Below the pieces are notes generated by a model. It saw only the letters and a list, made by a program, of their open reading frames with translations. It did not search any database and was not told the DNA's origin. Positions 49,591 to 60,914 of a stretch of DNA of 64,000 nucleotides are shown here, piece by piece. Location of the stretch: contig CAVXTW010000022.1 in assembly GCA_963764695.1 (NCBI GenBank), positions 124,001 to 188,000 of the forward strand, written 5' to 3'. Made by a program: the position numbers and the translations under genes. Numbering within the stretch: position 1 is the first letter of the stretch; each line of letters starts with the position of its first letter. The stretch is from DATFRY01 sp963764695. Its GTDB lineage: Bacteria > Myxococcota_A > Polyangia > Haliangiales > Haliangiaceae.

Positions 49591-52164
49591 ATGGACGCGG
49601 ACAGGCCGAAGCGCCCGATCATCGAGTGGAGCCTGGCGGCAGTGGCGGGTGCCGCGCTGATCCTGGTGGTCTTCGCGATCATCGGTCTGGCGACCGGCGA
49701 CGCCGAGGTGCCAGGCGGTGGGCCCGGCGCCACTGCTGCCGGTGCGATCGGTGATGCGGACGCGCCGCCGCCGCGGGAGATCCGCGAGGGGAGCGGGCCG
49801 CACGAGCTGACCGGGACGGTGACCGACGCGAGCGGCAAGCCGGTCGCATCGGCGTGGGTCACGGCCGTGCTGGAGCTGGGGCCGGGGGTGAAGGGGAGGG
49901 CGCCGGGGCAGGGGAAGCGCGAACCGGGATCGGACAAGGGAGCAGACAACGGATCAAGATCGGAGAAGGGGACGGGATCGGACGCGGAGTCGGTCATCGG
50001 TCGGTCGGATGCCGCTGGTCGCTTCGTGCTGAAGGGGGTGGCGCCCGGGCGGCATCGGCTGCGGGTGGAGGGAGAAGGACTGCTCACGGCGGAGGTGCGC
50101 TTCGTTGACGTGCCGGGGCAGGCGGTGCGCATCCTGATCGCGCGCAAGGCGGAGGTGCGGGGGACGGTGACCGACTCGGGAAAGCCGGTGGTCGGCGCCA
50201 CCGTGCGGCTGTTGCCGCTGGGTGGAGGGGTCGCTCTCTCGGTGGCCAGCGACGAGGACGGTGGATTCGCGCTCGCCGACCTGCCGGAGGGCCGCTATCG
50301 AGTGTGGGCCGCGGCCAGGGATCGCGCGTCGCGCGCGCAGTCGGTTGACAGGCTCGGTGCCGGGCCGTTCGCGCCGGTCCAGCTCGACCTCGAGCCGGCC
50401 ACGATCGTGACCGGCCAGGTGATCGACGGCTCGACCGGACGCGGCGTGGCCGCGCACGTCAGCCTCGTCGCCGACGATGCGGACGAGCCGATCCGCACAG
50501 CCACCAGCACCGCAGCGGGCGCGTTTCGCATCGAAGGTGTGCCGCTGGGCGGATGGACCGCCGACGCCTTCGCCCCCGGCTATGTCAGCGCCGATTCGGT
50601 TCGCTTCCAGACCGGCGCCGGCTACGCCCCGTCGGTGGCGCTGCGGCGGGGCGGCGTGCTGTCCGGCCGCGTCGTCAACGGCAGCGGCGCGCCGGTGGCC
50701 GGCGCCGTGGTGCTGGGCCGTGCCGACGGCGCCGGCGCAGACGTGAGCGAGGAGATCGTCGCTCGCCGCCTGGGCGCCACCGCCGGCTGGGGCGCCGGGC
50801 TGGCGCCGTCGAGCACCGCCGGCCTGGTCACCGCCACCGGGCAGCGCTTCTTGCCGCGCGGCGAGCTCGGCGTGCTGGTCGGCCCGGTGCCGTTTCCGCC
50901 GCCGCCAGGGGCGGTGTCCAGCGCGGTGCGCATCGCCTCGCCGCTGGGCGGCCAGGCCACGGACGCGCCGACCGTGCCGGTGGACCCGGCGCTCGAGTCG
51001 CGCTTCACCACCGATGGCGAGGGCCGCTATCGCCTGACCGGCCTGGCGCCCGGCCGCTACCGCGTCCTGGCCACCCACCGCGACTTCGCCGACGGAGCCA
51101 GCGAGCCGCGCGACGTCGACCTCGGCACCGCGCTGGCCGACGTCGACGTGGTGATGCACGGCGGCCTGACCCTGTACGGCGTCGTGGTCGACGAGGGCGG
51201 CGAGCCGATCCCGGGCGCCATGGTCGCGGCGCGCGGCGAGCGGGGGATCGATCCCCGCCGCAGCGTCACCGGCGCCGACGGCAGCTACCGGATCGGCCCG
51301 CTCAGCGCCGACGCCGACCTCGAGATCAGCGCGCCCGGAGTGGGCAGCGCGATGCGCCGCATCGAGATCGATCCCGCCGCCGGACGCGCGCCCTCGACCC
51401 GCGAGGAGAACTTCACTCTGGTCCAGGCCGACGCCGAGATCCGTGGTCGGGTCAGCGATGCCGGCGGGCTGGCCGTCGCCGGGGCCACCGTCCGCGTCGT
51501 GTCGGGCGGCTCGGCGGCGCGAGCAGTCACCGACGGCGGCGGCCGCTTCCTCGTGGCCGGCGTGGTCGGCGGCCGCCACCGCGTGCGCGTCGAGCACCCG
51601 GACTTCCCGGCCGCCGAGCGCGAGATCGCCACCGGGGCCGACAGCGAGATCCGGCTCGACGCCGGCGGCGCCATGGAGATCGAGGTGCGCGATCGCGCCG
51701 GCGCGGCGGTGGCCGGCGCGAAGCTGGTGGCCCGCGGCCCCGACGGCGGCACCCGCCGCGCCACCACCTCACGCAGGGGCGCGGCCCGGCTGTCGCCGCT
51801 GGCGTCCGGCACCTGGGCCGTGCAGGCGACCGCGCGCGGCTACGCCGACGGTGTCGTCGACGTGGAGATCGCCTCCGGCGCGCGGACCGGAGAGATCCCG
51901 GCCACGGCGGTGCGAATCGAGCTCGGGCGCGGCGCCATCCTGGCCGGCGTGGTGCGCGACCACAACGGCGAGCGACTCTCCGGCGCCGCGGTGGCCGTCG
52001 GGAACAGCCGGACCACCACCGACGCGGACGGCCACTTCCGCCTCACCCAGGTCATGACCGGACCGGTCGTGATCGAGGCCGAGAAGGGCGGGGCGCGCGG
52101 TGCCCTCGAGCTCGACCTGGCCCCGGGCGACGAGCTGGTCACGCTCGAGCTGCGCGTGCAGTAG
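49591..52164 (+). CDS. Membrane-anchored carboxypeptidase-regulatory-like repeat protein
   Basis: 857 residues: a single N-terminal membrane helix (residues 13-33, LAAVAGAALILVVFAIIGLA), then 8-9 tandem carboxypeptidase-D-regulatory-like/transthyretin-like beta-sandwich units. Units share GTVTD.SGKPV.GA and DGxFxLxxLPxGRYR patterns, for example at residues 72-90, 190-215, 365-385, 530-550 and 620-640. No peptidase domain is present. Likely a periplasmic or surface scaffold or glycan/peptide-binding stalk. The TonB-dependent receptor that follows also starts with one such unit, and the ECF fusion at 3104 carries the same repeat type. Confidence 0.85.
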   Translation: MDADRPKRPIIEWSLAAVAGAALILVVFAIIGLATGDAEVPGGGPGATAAGAIGDADAPPPREIREGSGPHELTGTVTDASGKPVASAWVTAVLELGPGVKGRAPGQGKREPGSDKGADNGSRSEKGTGSDAESVIGRSDAAGRFVLKGVAPGRHRLRVEGEGLLTAEVRFVDVPGQAVRILIARKAEVRGTVTDSGKPVVGATVRLLPLGGGVALSVASDEDGGFALADLPEGRYRVWAAARDRASRAQSVDRLGAGPFAPVQLDLEPATIVTGQVIDGSTGRGVAAHVSLVADDADEPIRTATSTAAGAFRIEGVPLGGWTADAFAPGYVSADSVRFQTGAGYAPSVALRRGGVLSGRVVNGSGAPVAGAVVLGRADGAGADVSEEIVARRLGATAGWGAGLAPSSTAGLVTATGQRFLPRGELGVLVGPVPFPPPPGAVSSAVRIASPLGGQATDAPTVPVDPALESRFTTDGEGRYRLTGLAPGRYRVLATHRDFADGASEPRDVDLGTALADVDVVMHGGLTLYGVVVDEGGEPIPGAMVAARGERGIDPRRSVTGADGSYRIGPLSADADLEISAPGVGSAMRRIEIDPAAGRAPSTREENFTLVQADAEIRGRVSDAGGLAVAGATVRVVSGGSAARAVTDGGGRFLVAGVVGGRHRVRVEHPDFPAAEREIATGADSEIRLDAGGAMEIEVRDRAGAAVAGAKLVARGPDGGTRRATTSRRGAARLSPLASGTWAVQATARGYADGVVDVEIASGARTGEIPATAVRIELGRGAILAGVVRDHNGERLSGAAVAVGNSRTTTDADGHFRLTQVMTGPVVIEAEKGGARGALELDLAPGDELVTLELRVQ

Positions 52165-52302
52165 CTGCGCGCCGGAATGCGCCGGCGGCGGCCTCGAGGC
52201 AGCCATCGATCGACCGCGACCGTGGTTCCACCCGGTTTCCGCGCCGCGTCGGCGATCCGCCGGCACGCAAACGCTTCGCGATCCGCGCCCGATCTCGCGT
52301 GC

Positions 52303-52308
52303 TACTGT
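52303..52308 (+). promoter_or_regulatory. -10 element for the TonB-dependent receptor
   Basis: TACTGT, 30 bases before the ATG at 52339, predicts a leader of about 24 bases containing a GGGGGAG Shine-Dalgarno. Confidence 0.35.
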
Positions 52309-52338
52309 CGCGGCGCATCCAACCCAAGGGGGAGCGGC

Positions 52339-55092
52339 ATGAGAGTCGCGCAAACTCGCGCAGTGCGTGAGCTGGTTGTGGCCTTTGTGCTCTTGGCGGC
52401 CGGGCCGGCCGCAGCTCAGCAGTCGGTGACAGTCACCGGAACCGTGACATCCAGCGATGGGACGCCGCAGGCCGGCGCCACCGTCGCCGTCGACACCCTC
52501 GGCGCCGCGGCGCTGACCGACGAGGCGGGGCGATACTCGCTGGCGCTGCCGCCGGGGAGTCACGCGCTGCGCGTGCAGGCGGTCGGGCAGGCCGACGTGC
52601 AGCGGACGGTGGTGGTGGGCCAGGCCGGCACGCCGCTCCAGTTCGACGTGCAGATGACGCCGGACCCGCGCCTGAGCGAGGTCATCGTCGTCGTCGGATC
52701 GCGCACCCCGCGCACCCAGCTGGAGACATCGGTGCCGGTCAACGTGATCACCGACGAGGCGATCAGCGAGTCGAGCCACGGCGAGACGAACCAGCTGCTC
52801 AACGTGCTGGCGCCGTCGTTCAACTCGTCGCACCAGAGCGTCGTCGACGGCACCGACCACATCGATCCGGCCAGCCTGCGCGGCCTCGGACCGGAGCACG
52901 TCCTGGTCCTGGTCAACGGCAAGCGGCGCCAGCAGAGCGCGCTGGTCAACTTCTACGGCGGCGGCACCGTCGGCGTGGACATCAACGCCATCCCGACCGG
53001 CGCCATCTCGCGCGTCGAGGTGCTTCGCGACGGCGCCGCCTCGCAGTACGGCTCCGATGCCATCGCCGGCGTCATCAACTTCGTCCTCAAGGACGACGTC
53101 GATCAGCTGACCGCCTACACGATGAGCGGCATCACCGCCGAGGGGGACGGAGAGCAGGTCAAGGCCGGCGCCAACGGCGGCGTGAAGCTGGGCACGCGCG
53201 GCTTCGTGAACGTGACCGGCGAGTTCTTCGCCCGCGGCCGCACCAACCGGTCCGCGCCGTGGTCCGGCCCGATCTTCTCGCCCGACGAGACAATCGAGCA
53301 GGGGGATGCGGAGCTCGAGGCGCGCGGCATGAGCCGCGACGACTTCAGGATGGGCGTCGGCCAGGCCGGAGCCGTCGTCGGCACCGGCTTTCTCAACGCC
53401 GCCTATCCGATCAACGACATCTTCGAGGCCTACGCCCTGGGCGGCTTCACCTACCGCAAGGGCAAGGCGTCCGGCTTCTACCGCTTCCCGTACGAGGAGG
53501 ACCGGGTGGAGCCGACGATCTATCCGGACGGCTTCCTGCCCGAGATCCGCCCGACCACCAACGCCTGGTCGGGCACGGTCGGGACGCGGGCCAGGCAGGG
53601 CGGCTGGGAGGGGGACCTCAGCGCGACCTACGGCGGCGACTCGTTCCACTTCTTCATCGACAACAGCCTCAACGCGTCGCTGGGCCCCGAGAGCCCGACC
53701 CACTTCGACGCCGGCAAGCTGGCCTTCTCGCAGCTGACCGGCAACCTGGACCTTGTGCGCCGCCTCGACGTCAACTTCATGAGCGCTCTGTCTCTGGTCG
53801 CCGGCAGCGAGGTGCGCAACGAGAACTACAGCATCACCGCCGGCCAGCCGGAGTCGTACGAGGCCGGAGACGAGATGACCTCCGGCGAGATGCCGTCCCC
53901 GAAGGCGCCCGGCTCGCAGGTGTTCCCCGGCTTCCGGCCGTCGGACGAGGTGGACGAGACCCGCCAGAGCGTGGCGGCCTACCTCGGCGCCGAGACCCGG
54001 CCCATCGATCGGGTCAACCTGGACGTGGGCGGCCGCTTCGAGCACTACAGCGACTTCGGCAACACCGTCATCGGCAAGGTGGCAGGACGGGTCGCCGCGC
54101 TCAAGACCGAGGACAACGAGGTGGCGCTGCGCGGATCCGTGTCGACCGGGTTCCGCGCCCCGGCGCTGCAGCAGATCTGGTACAGCACCATCGCCACCAA
54201 CTTCATCAACGACCCGGTGACCGGCATGTTCGAGCCGTCGGAGATCCTGGTCAGCCCCAACCGCAGCGCGGTCACCGAGGCGTTCGGCATCCCGCAGCTC
54301 AAGGAGGAGACCTCGCTCAACGTGAGCGGCGGCTTCACCGCCCGGGTGATGGGCAACCTCTCGCTCAGCGCCGACTACTACCGCATCCGCATCGACGACC
54401 GGGTCGTGCTGTCGGGTCTGTTCACGCAGGACGACGCGGTCATCGGCGGCGCGGTGACCGACATCCTCGAGGAGTTCCCGGGGGTGGACGCGGCCCAGTT
54501 CTATGTCAACGCGGTGGACACGACCACCGACGGGCTGGACGTGGTGGTCAACTACACCTACCGCATTCCCGACGGCTCGATCTCGGCCACCGCCTCGGCC
54601 AACTTCACCAAGACCACCGTCAACGAGGTGAAGGTGCCCCAGAGCGTGCAGGACCGCTTCGACGTGGTCGGCCCCAACGGAGAGCAGGGCGCCGAGACCG
54701 TGCGCTCGCTCTTCCTCGGCCGCGACGGCGAGAACCGGCTGGAAGATCTTCTCCCGCACCGCAAGGGCACGCTCGGGCTGACCGGCAAGTACAAGATGCT
54801 GACCGGCGGCGTGCGCGCCAACTACTTCGGCCCGATCGTGTTCCGCAACGCGTTCGACCTGGAGGGCGGCCTCGACGAGCGCTACGGCTCCGAGGTCACG
54901 CTCGACGTGGACTTCGGCGTCCGGGTCTGGGACGTGCGCGTCGGCATCGGCGGCAACAACGTGCTCAACAACTACCCGGACGAGAGCCAGCAGGAGGGCA
55001 ACCGCTACTTCGGCAGCTTCCTGTACGGGCCGGTCACGCCGTACGGCATCGAGGGCGCCTTCTACTACGTGAGGCTCGAGTACACGCTCTGA
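52339..55092 (+). CDS. TonB-dependent outer-membrane receptor
   Basis: 917 residues. Signal peptide (residues 1-27, ending AAAQ), a carboxypeptidase-regulatory-like domain (about 30-105), a TonB-type plug (about 125-250) with VPVNVITDEAISES, GPEHVLVLVNGKRR and VEVLRDGAASQYGSDAIAGV, then a beta-barrel ending in the aromatic strand YYVRLEYTL. It imports a bulky ligand (siderophore, cobamide, glycan or peptide) using TonB energy; specificity is not readable. Related receptors with this N-terminal domain are often glycan or peptide importers. No TonB/ExbBD in the window. GGGGGAG Shine-Dalgarno supports the ATG. Confidence 0.93.
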   Translation: MRVAQTRAVRELVVAFVLLAAGPAAAQQSVTVTGTVTSSDGTPQAGATVAVDTLGAAALTDEAGRYSLALPPGSHALRVQAVGQADVQRTVVVGQAGTPLQFDVQMTPDPRLSEVIVVVGSRTPRTQLETSVPVNVITDEAISESSHGETNQLLNVLAPSFNSSHQSVVDGTDHIDPASLRGLGPEHVLVLVNGKRRQQSALVNFYGGGTVGVDINAIPTGAISRVEVLRDGAASQYGSDAIAGVINFVLKDDVDQLTAYTMSGITAEGDGEQVKAGANGGVKLGTRGFVNVTGEFFARGRTNRSAPWSGPIFSPDETIEQGDAELEARGMSRDDFRMGVGQAGAVVGTGFLNAAYPINDIFEAYALGGFTYRKGKASGFYRFPYEEDRVEPTIYPDGFLPEIRPTTNAWSGTVGTRARQGGWEGDLSATYGGDSFHFFIDNSLNASLGPESPTHFDAGKLAFSQLTGNLDLVRRLDVNFMSALSLVAGSEVRNENYSITAGQPESYEAGDEMTSGEMPSPKAPGSQVFPGFRPSDEVDETRQSVAAYLGAETRPIDRVNLDVGGRFEHYSDFGNTVIGKVAGRVAALKTEDNEVALRGSVSTGFRAPALQQIWYSTIATNFINDPVTGMFEPSEILVSPNRSAVTEAFGIPQLKEETSLNVSGGFTARVMGNLSLSADYYRIRIDDRVVLSGLFTQDDAVIGGAVTDILEEFPGVDAAQFYVNAVDTTTDGLDVVVNYTYRIPDGSISATASANFTKTTVNEVKVPQSVQDRFDVVGPNGEQGAETVRSLFLGRDGENRLEDLLPHRKGTLGLTGKYKMLTGGVRANYFGPIVFRNAFDLEGGLDERYGSEVTLDVDFGVRVWDVRVGIGGNNVLNNYPDESQQEGNRYFGSFLYGPVTPYGIEGAFYYVRLEYTL

Positions 55093-55113
55093 TCGAGTGG
55101 TGAAACCGCCCGC

Positions 55114-56721
<1,608 letters not shown>

Positions 56722-56729
56722 GTGCGTCA

Positions 56730-56737
56730 ACTATACT
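56730..56737. promoter_or_regulatory. Overlapping divergent -10 elements (kinase / lipoprotein)
   Basis: Minus strand TATAGT (56735-56730) ends 8 bases before the kinase GTG at 56721. Plus strand TATACT (56732-56737) predicts a leader of about 30 bases with GGAGG before the ATG at 56774. Confidence 0.5.
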
Positions 56738-56773
56738 AAGGTGCTTTCCAGCCGGATTGCGGAGGTTCGTGAC

Positions 56774-57367
56774 ATGAATTCCATGCGTTGCGCGCTGTCG
56801 GTCGCTGTCGTCTCCTCGCTCCTCTTTGCTTCCGCCTGCAAGAAGGACGAGGCGCGAGCCGGCACACCGCCGCTTGCCCCGGAGACACCCACGTCCGCCG
56901 AGCAGGGCGCGGCTGCGACCCCGACTCAGAACGGCTCGGACCAGGCCGGCCACGTGGTCGCGCTCGGCTCGGGCGGCAAGGCCAAGGTCGCGGCGGTCGG
57001 CGGCAAGACGATCGCCGACACGCCCACATACAAGCTGCTGCTGGGCGCGCCTCCCAAGGTCAGCAAGGGCGCCGACGCCAGCGTCACCCTCGAGGTCGTG
57101 CCGAAGCCGGGCTGGAAGCTCAACAAGGAGTTCCCGACCAAGCTGACAATCGTGCCCCCCGCGGGAGTGAAGGTGAAGAAGCCGGAGCAGACCGTGGCCG
57201 ACGCGGTCGCGTTCGCCGAGAAGGCGGCCCACTGGTCGGTCGACTTCCAGGCCGACTCGGCCGGCGGCAAGGACTTCACCGGCACCTTCAAGTTCGCCGT
57301 GTGCACGGACACGTCGTGCGACCCGAAGAAGGAGCAGCTCGCCTTCAACGTGGCGGTGGCCGACTAG
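56774..57367 (+). CDS. Lipoprotein with a DsbD-alpha-like domain
   Basis: 197 residues: signal peptide with lipobox ASAC (residues 19-22), an Ala/Thr/Pro linker, then a strand-rich domain (TLEVVPKPGWKLNKEFP, KLTIVPPAGVKVKKPE) ending FKFAVCTDTSCDPKKEQLAF. The paired cysteines in the last hairpin and the immunoglobulin-like pattern resemble the N-terminal domain of DsbD and related periplasmic thiol-redox proteins; similarity is moderate. A GGAGG Shine-Dalgarno precedes the ATG. Divergent from the kinase at 56721. Confidence 0.75.
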   Translation: MNSMRCALSVAVVSSLLFASACKKDEARAGTPPLAPETPTSAEQGAAATPTQNGSDQAGHVVALGSGGKAKVAAVGGKTIADTPTYKLLLGAPPKVSKGADASVTLEVVPKPGWKLNKEFPTKLTIVPPAGVKVKKPEQTVADAVAFAEKAAHWSVDFQADSAGGKDFTGTFKFAVCTDTSCDPKKEQLAFNVAVAD

Positions 57368-57396
57368 GCACCGCTCCCGACCTGCCCGGGCCGTAG

Positions 57397-57402
57397 TACG
57401 CT
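57397..57402 (+). promoter_or_regulatory. -10 element for prkA, leaderless
   Basis: TACGCT ends 6 bases before the ATG at 57409; TAGTAC overlaps just upstream. No Shine-Dalgarno. Confidence 0.4.
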
Positions 57403-57408
57403 GCAAGC

Positions 57409-59733
57409 ATGGGTATCCGGGACGAGCTGCTGCGGCTGGGCGAGGAGATCCGGGACGACTTCGTCCAGAACCGGCGAGTGATGTCGTTCGCCGAGTATCT
57501 GGAGCTGGCCACGGCGCGGCCCCACCAGCAGCTGCGCTCGGCACCGCAGTACATCCGCGACTGCTTCGACTTCTACGGCGTCGAGATGCTGCAGTTCGCG
57601 TGGGGGCAGATCCGCCGCTTCAAGCTGTTCGACTGCGAGTGGGCGGGCGGCCGCGACCGCCTGGTCGGCCAGGAAGACGTCCAGAACCGCATCTACCGCG
57701 CGCTCACGAACTTCGTGAACGAGGGCGTGTCGAACAAGCTGGTGCTCCTGCACGGGCCCAACGGCTCCGCCAAGTCGACCCTGGTCCGCTGCATCGGGCG
57801 CGCGCTGCAGAACTACTCCACCCGCGACGAGGGCGCGCTCTACCGCATCAACTGGATCTTCCCGGGCCAGAAGATCTCGCGCAGCGGCATCGGCTTCTCC
57901 GGCTCCAAGTTCGACGAGCACGCCAGCGGCGACAGCTTCGCGTACCTGCCGGACGAGCTCATCGACGCCAAGCTCACCGACGAGCTGCGCGACCACCCGC
58001 TGTTCCTGATCCCGCCCGACCGCCGCGCCGAGGTCATGCAGCGCATCCTGGCCGAGGCCGGCAACGGCGACGGCGACGGCTCCAACGGGGAGCCGGTCGC
58101 CAGCGACGGAAACGGCGAGGCGGCGGAGGCGGCCGAGCGCGACGCCGCCGAGAAGCGCGCCAACTTCGTGCTGTCCGACTATCTGCGCCACGGCCGGCTC
58201 TCGCACAAGAACCGCGCCATCTACGAGGCGCTGCTGGCCAGCTACCAGGGGGACTACTTCAAGGTCCTGCGCCACGTCCAGGTGGAGCGCTTCTTCGTCG
58301 GTCACCGCTATCGCGAGGGCTACGCCACCGTCGAGCCGCAGCTGTCGGTCGACGCCTCGGAGCGCCAGGTCAGCGCCGACCGCTCGGTCGCCGCGCTGCC
58401 GGCCGCGCTGCAGTCGATCGCGCTCTACGAGTACGGCGGCGAGCTGGTCAACGCCAACCGCGGCCTGGTCGAGTACCAGGACCTGCTCAAGCGCCCGCTC
58501 GAGGCGTACAAGTATCTGCTCACCACCGTCGAGCGCTCGAGCGTCAGCCTGCAGACCGCCACTCTCTTTCTCGACCTTGTCTTCATCGGCAGCTCCAACG
58601 AGATCCACCTGCAGGCGTTCAAGGAGATCCCGGAGTTCCAGTCGTTCCGCGGGCGCCTCGAGCTGGTGAGGGTGCCGTACCTGCTCGACTTCAAGCAGGA
58701 GGAGAAGATCTACAGCGAGAAGCTGCGCGAGGCGGCACACTCGCGCCACGTCGCGCCGCACAGCTCCTACGTGGCCGCGCTGTGGGCGGTGCTGACCCGC
58801 ATGCGCAAGCCCATGGCCGACAAGTTCCCGAAGAAGATCGCCGACCTTGTCGCGCGGCTGACCCCGCTGGAGAAGGCGGAGCTGTACGCGCTGGGCAAGG
58901 CGCCGGACCCGCTCACCACCGCGCAGTCGCGCGAGCTCATCGCCAACCTGCGCGCCATCCTGCGCGAGTCGGACTCGTATCCCAACTACGAGGGGCGCAC
59001 CGGGGCGTCGCCGCGCGAGCTGCAGGTGGTCATCTTCAACGCCGCCAACTCGCCCAACTACTCGTACGTGTCGCCGCTGGCGGTGCTCGAGGAGATCGAG
59101 GAGCTGTGCAAGCAGACCTCGGTGTACGAGTTCCTCAAGCAGGAGCCGCTGCCGGGCGGCTTCCACGACCACAAGAAGTTCATCGATCTCTGCCGCGAGC
59201 GGCTCATCGACCGGGTCGACGACGAGGTGCGCTCGTCGATGGGCCTTGTCGAGGAGGTCGAGTACCAGCGCCTGTTCCAGCGCTACATAAACCACGTCAC
59301 CCACTGGATCCGCCACGAGAAGGTGCGCAACGCCAGCACCGGCCGGATGGAGAACCCGGACGAGGCGATGATGCGCGAGATGGAGAAGACGCTCGAGGTC
59401 AGCGGACGGGCCGACGACTTCCGCGCCGACCTCATCGCCAAGGTGGGCGCCTGGTCGCTCGACAACCTGAACCAGAAGCCGGACTACGGTCTCATCTTCC
59501 CCGACTACTTCAAGCGCATCCGCGAGGCCTACTTCGAGGAGCGCAAGAAGACGGTGCACGCGGCCGTCTCCGAGCTTCTGCGGCTGGTCACCGGCAACGA
59601 GGGCGTGCTGACCCCCGACGCGCGCAAGCGGGCGCGCACCACCCTCGACGCCCTGCTCGAGCGCTTCGGGTACACCGACGCCAGCGCGCGCGACGCGGTG
59701 ACCCTGCTGGCCCGCAACCGCTACCCGGGCTGA
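57409..59733 (+). CDS. prkA: PrkA family AAA+ serine protein kinase
   Basis: 774 residues. N-terminal PrkA AAA domain with Walker A HGPNGSAKSTLVRC near residue 118, RINWIFPGQ, the dense Asp/Glu region around FLIPPDRRAEVM, and VERFFVGHRYREGYATVEPQ. The C-terminal PrkA kinase-like domain spans about 600-770 (FHDHKKFIDLCRERLIDRVDDEV, HWIRHEKVRN). PrkA/YeaG is linked to stationary-phase and nitrogen-starvation responses and is usually grouped with yeaH (DUF444) and spoVR; neither is adjacent here, where a convergent arginase-type gene overlaps its end by 13 bases. An acidic/Gly insert (GNGDGDGSNGEP) lies near residue 222. Confidence 0.94.
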   Translation: MGIRDELLRLGEEIRDDFVQNRRVMSFAEYLELATARPHQQLRSAPQYIRDCFDFYGVEMLQFAWGQIRRFKLFDCEWAGGRDRLVGQEDVQNRIYRALTNFVNEGVSNKLVLLHGPNGSAKSTLVRCIGRALQNYSTRDEGALYRINWIFPGQKISRSGIGFSGSKFDEHASGDSFAYLPDELIDAKLTDELRDHPLFLIPPDRRAEVMQRILAEAGNGDGDGSNGEPVASDGNGEAAEAAERDAAEKRANFVLSDYLRHGRLSHKNRAIYEALLASYQGDYFKVLRHVQVERFFVGHRYREGYATVEPQLSVDASERQVSADRSVAALPAALQSIALYEYGGELVNANRGLVEYQDLLKRPLEAYKYLLTTVERSSVSLQTATLFLDLVFIGSSNEIHLQAFKEIPEFQSFRGRLELVRVPYLLDFKQEEKIYSEKLREAAHSRHVAPHSSYVAALWAVLTRMRKPMADKFPKKIADLVARLTPLEKAELYALGKAPDPLTTAQSRELIANLRAILRESDSYPNYEGRTGASPRELQVVIFNAANSPNYSYVSPLAVLEEIEELCKQTSVYEFLKQEPLPGGFHDHKKFIDLCRERLIDRVDDEVRSSMGLVEEVEYQRLFQRYINHVTHWIRHEKVRNASTGRMENPDEAMMREMEKTLEVSGRADDFRADLIAKVGAWSLDNLNQKPDYGLIFPDYFKRIREAYFEERKKTVHAAVSELLRLVTGNEGVLTPDARKRARTTLDALLERFGYTDASARDAVTLLARNRYPG

Positions 59734-60677
59734 GCGGCGCCGGCTGCGACGCGACCGGCGGCCGCGAACGCGCGCACCAGCGCGTCGGCCAGCTGGCGCG
59801 CGTAGGCGCCGTCCGGATCGAGATCCGGGTCGAAGATGGTCAGCTCGAGGCCGACCGCGCGCGGGCTGGCCAGGAACACCGCCAGCGCGGCGACCAGCTC
59901 GTCGAAGGTCATGCCCTCCGGGTTGGGCGAGTCGACCGCCGGCATGATGCTCTCGTCGAGCACGTCGGCGTCGAGGTGGATCCAGAAGCCGTCGATCGGC
60001 TGGCGGTCGAGGGCGGCCAGCGCCTGCTCGGCGGCGGCCCGCGCGCCGCGCTCGCGCACCAGCTCGATCGGGTAGCGCCGGATCGGCGTGCGCTCGATGA
60101 CCGAGATGTCCACGGACTTCTTGTCCTCGGGATCGCGGTACATGGCGAACAGCGCCACGTCCTCCTCGCGCACGTACGGCCGCAGCCCGGACAGGTCGGT
60201 GAGCGCGGCGGGGCCGTGGCCGGTGACCAGGGCCAGATCGGTCCCGGCGGCGGTGATGATGCCGCGGTACTTCTCCGGGTGCAGCGTCGGCGAGAAGTCG
60301 TCGTGGCCGTCGATGAAGACAAGGCCGTAGCGCCCGCGCCTGCGCAGCGCGAGCGTGTTGCCCAGGAGCACGCTGCAGTCGCCGCCGAGCACCAGCAGGA
60401 AGTCGCCGGCCGCGACCACGGCGCCGGATCGCTCGGCCAGCGCCGCCGAGTAGGCGGCCAGGCTGGTCCCGTTGCGGTAGCCGGTCTCGAGATCCGGCTC
60501 CGGCGAGTAGGCCGGCGGCGTCACCACGCCGCCGTCGCGCGCTGCCAGGCGGTCGACGAGGCCGGTCGCGCGCAGCGCCGCGGGCAGGCGATACACGCCC
60601 GGCAGCGCGCCGGGCCGCGACGGCCGCAGCCCCAGGTTGGAGGGAGCATCGAGGACGACGATCTGTTCTCGGGGCAC
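59721..60677 (-). CDS. Arginase/agmatinase-family ureohydrolase with a GGDC variant
   Basis: 318 residues. The arginase fold motifs are GGDCSVLLG near residue 100 (usually GGDH), FIDGHDDFSP near 121 (DxHxD) and IHLDADVLDES near 236 (DxDxxD). The His ligand to one manganese is therefore Cys, a change seen in some arginase-family subgroups, so activity on arginine is not assured. The GTG at 60677 gives the usual short N-terminus (VVLDAPSNLGLRP follows directly); an ATG at 60731 would add 18 residues. The gene stands alone. Confidence 0.85.
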   Translation of the reverse strand: MPREQIVVLDAPSNLGLRPSRPGALPGVYRLPAALRATGLVDRLAARDGGVVTPPAYSPEPDLETGYRNGTSLAAYSAALAERSGAVVAAGDFLLVLGGDCSVLLGNTLALRRRGRYGLVFIDGHDDFSPTLHPEKYRGIITAAGTDLALVTGHGPAALTDLSGLRPYVREEDVALFAMYRDPEDKKSVDISVIERTPIRRYPIELVRERGARAAAEQALAALDRQPIDGFWIHLDADVLDESIMPAVDSPNPEGMTFDELVAALAVFLASPRAVGLELTIFDPDLDPDGAYARQLADALVRAFAAAGRVAAGAAQPG

Positions 60678-60878
60678 GCGCGCATCATGAGCCGCGGCGC
60701 CGCGGCGGTCTTGCACATTCCTGCTCGCCATGGTGCTGGCCACCGCCCGCCGCGCGCCGCGCCGCATCAGCCGCCACGAGTGGCCTGTGTAGAAAAAGCA
60801 CGGCGCGCGCGGGCTCCTACACCTGACCACGGACGACACCTCGCCCGTGCGCGGTGAAGTGCATCGCGCACGCTGCGC

Positions 60879-60908
60879 TTGCCGCTGCGCCGCGAGGCCC
60901 AGTAGACT
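60879..60908 (+). promoter_or_regulatory. Promoter for the 60915 phosphatase gene, leaderless
   Basis: TTGCCG, 18-base spacer, TAGACT, then 6 bases to the GTG at 60915. Confidence 0.55.
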
Positions 60909-60914
60909 GGGACC

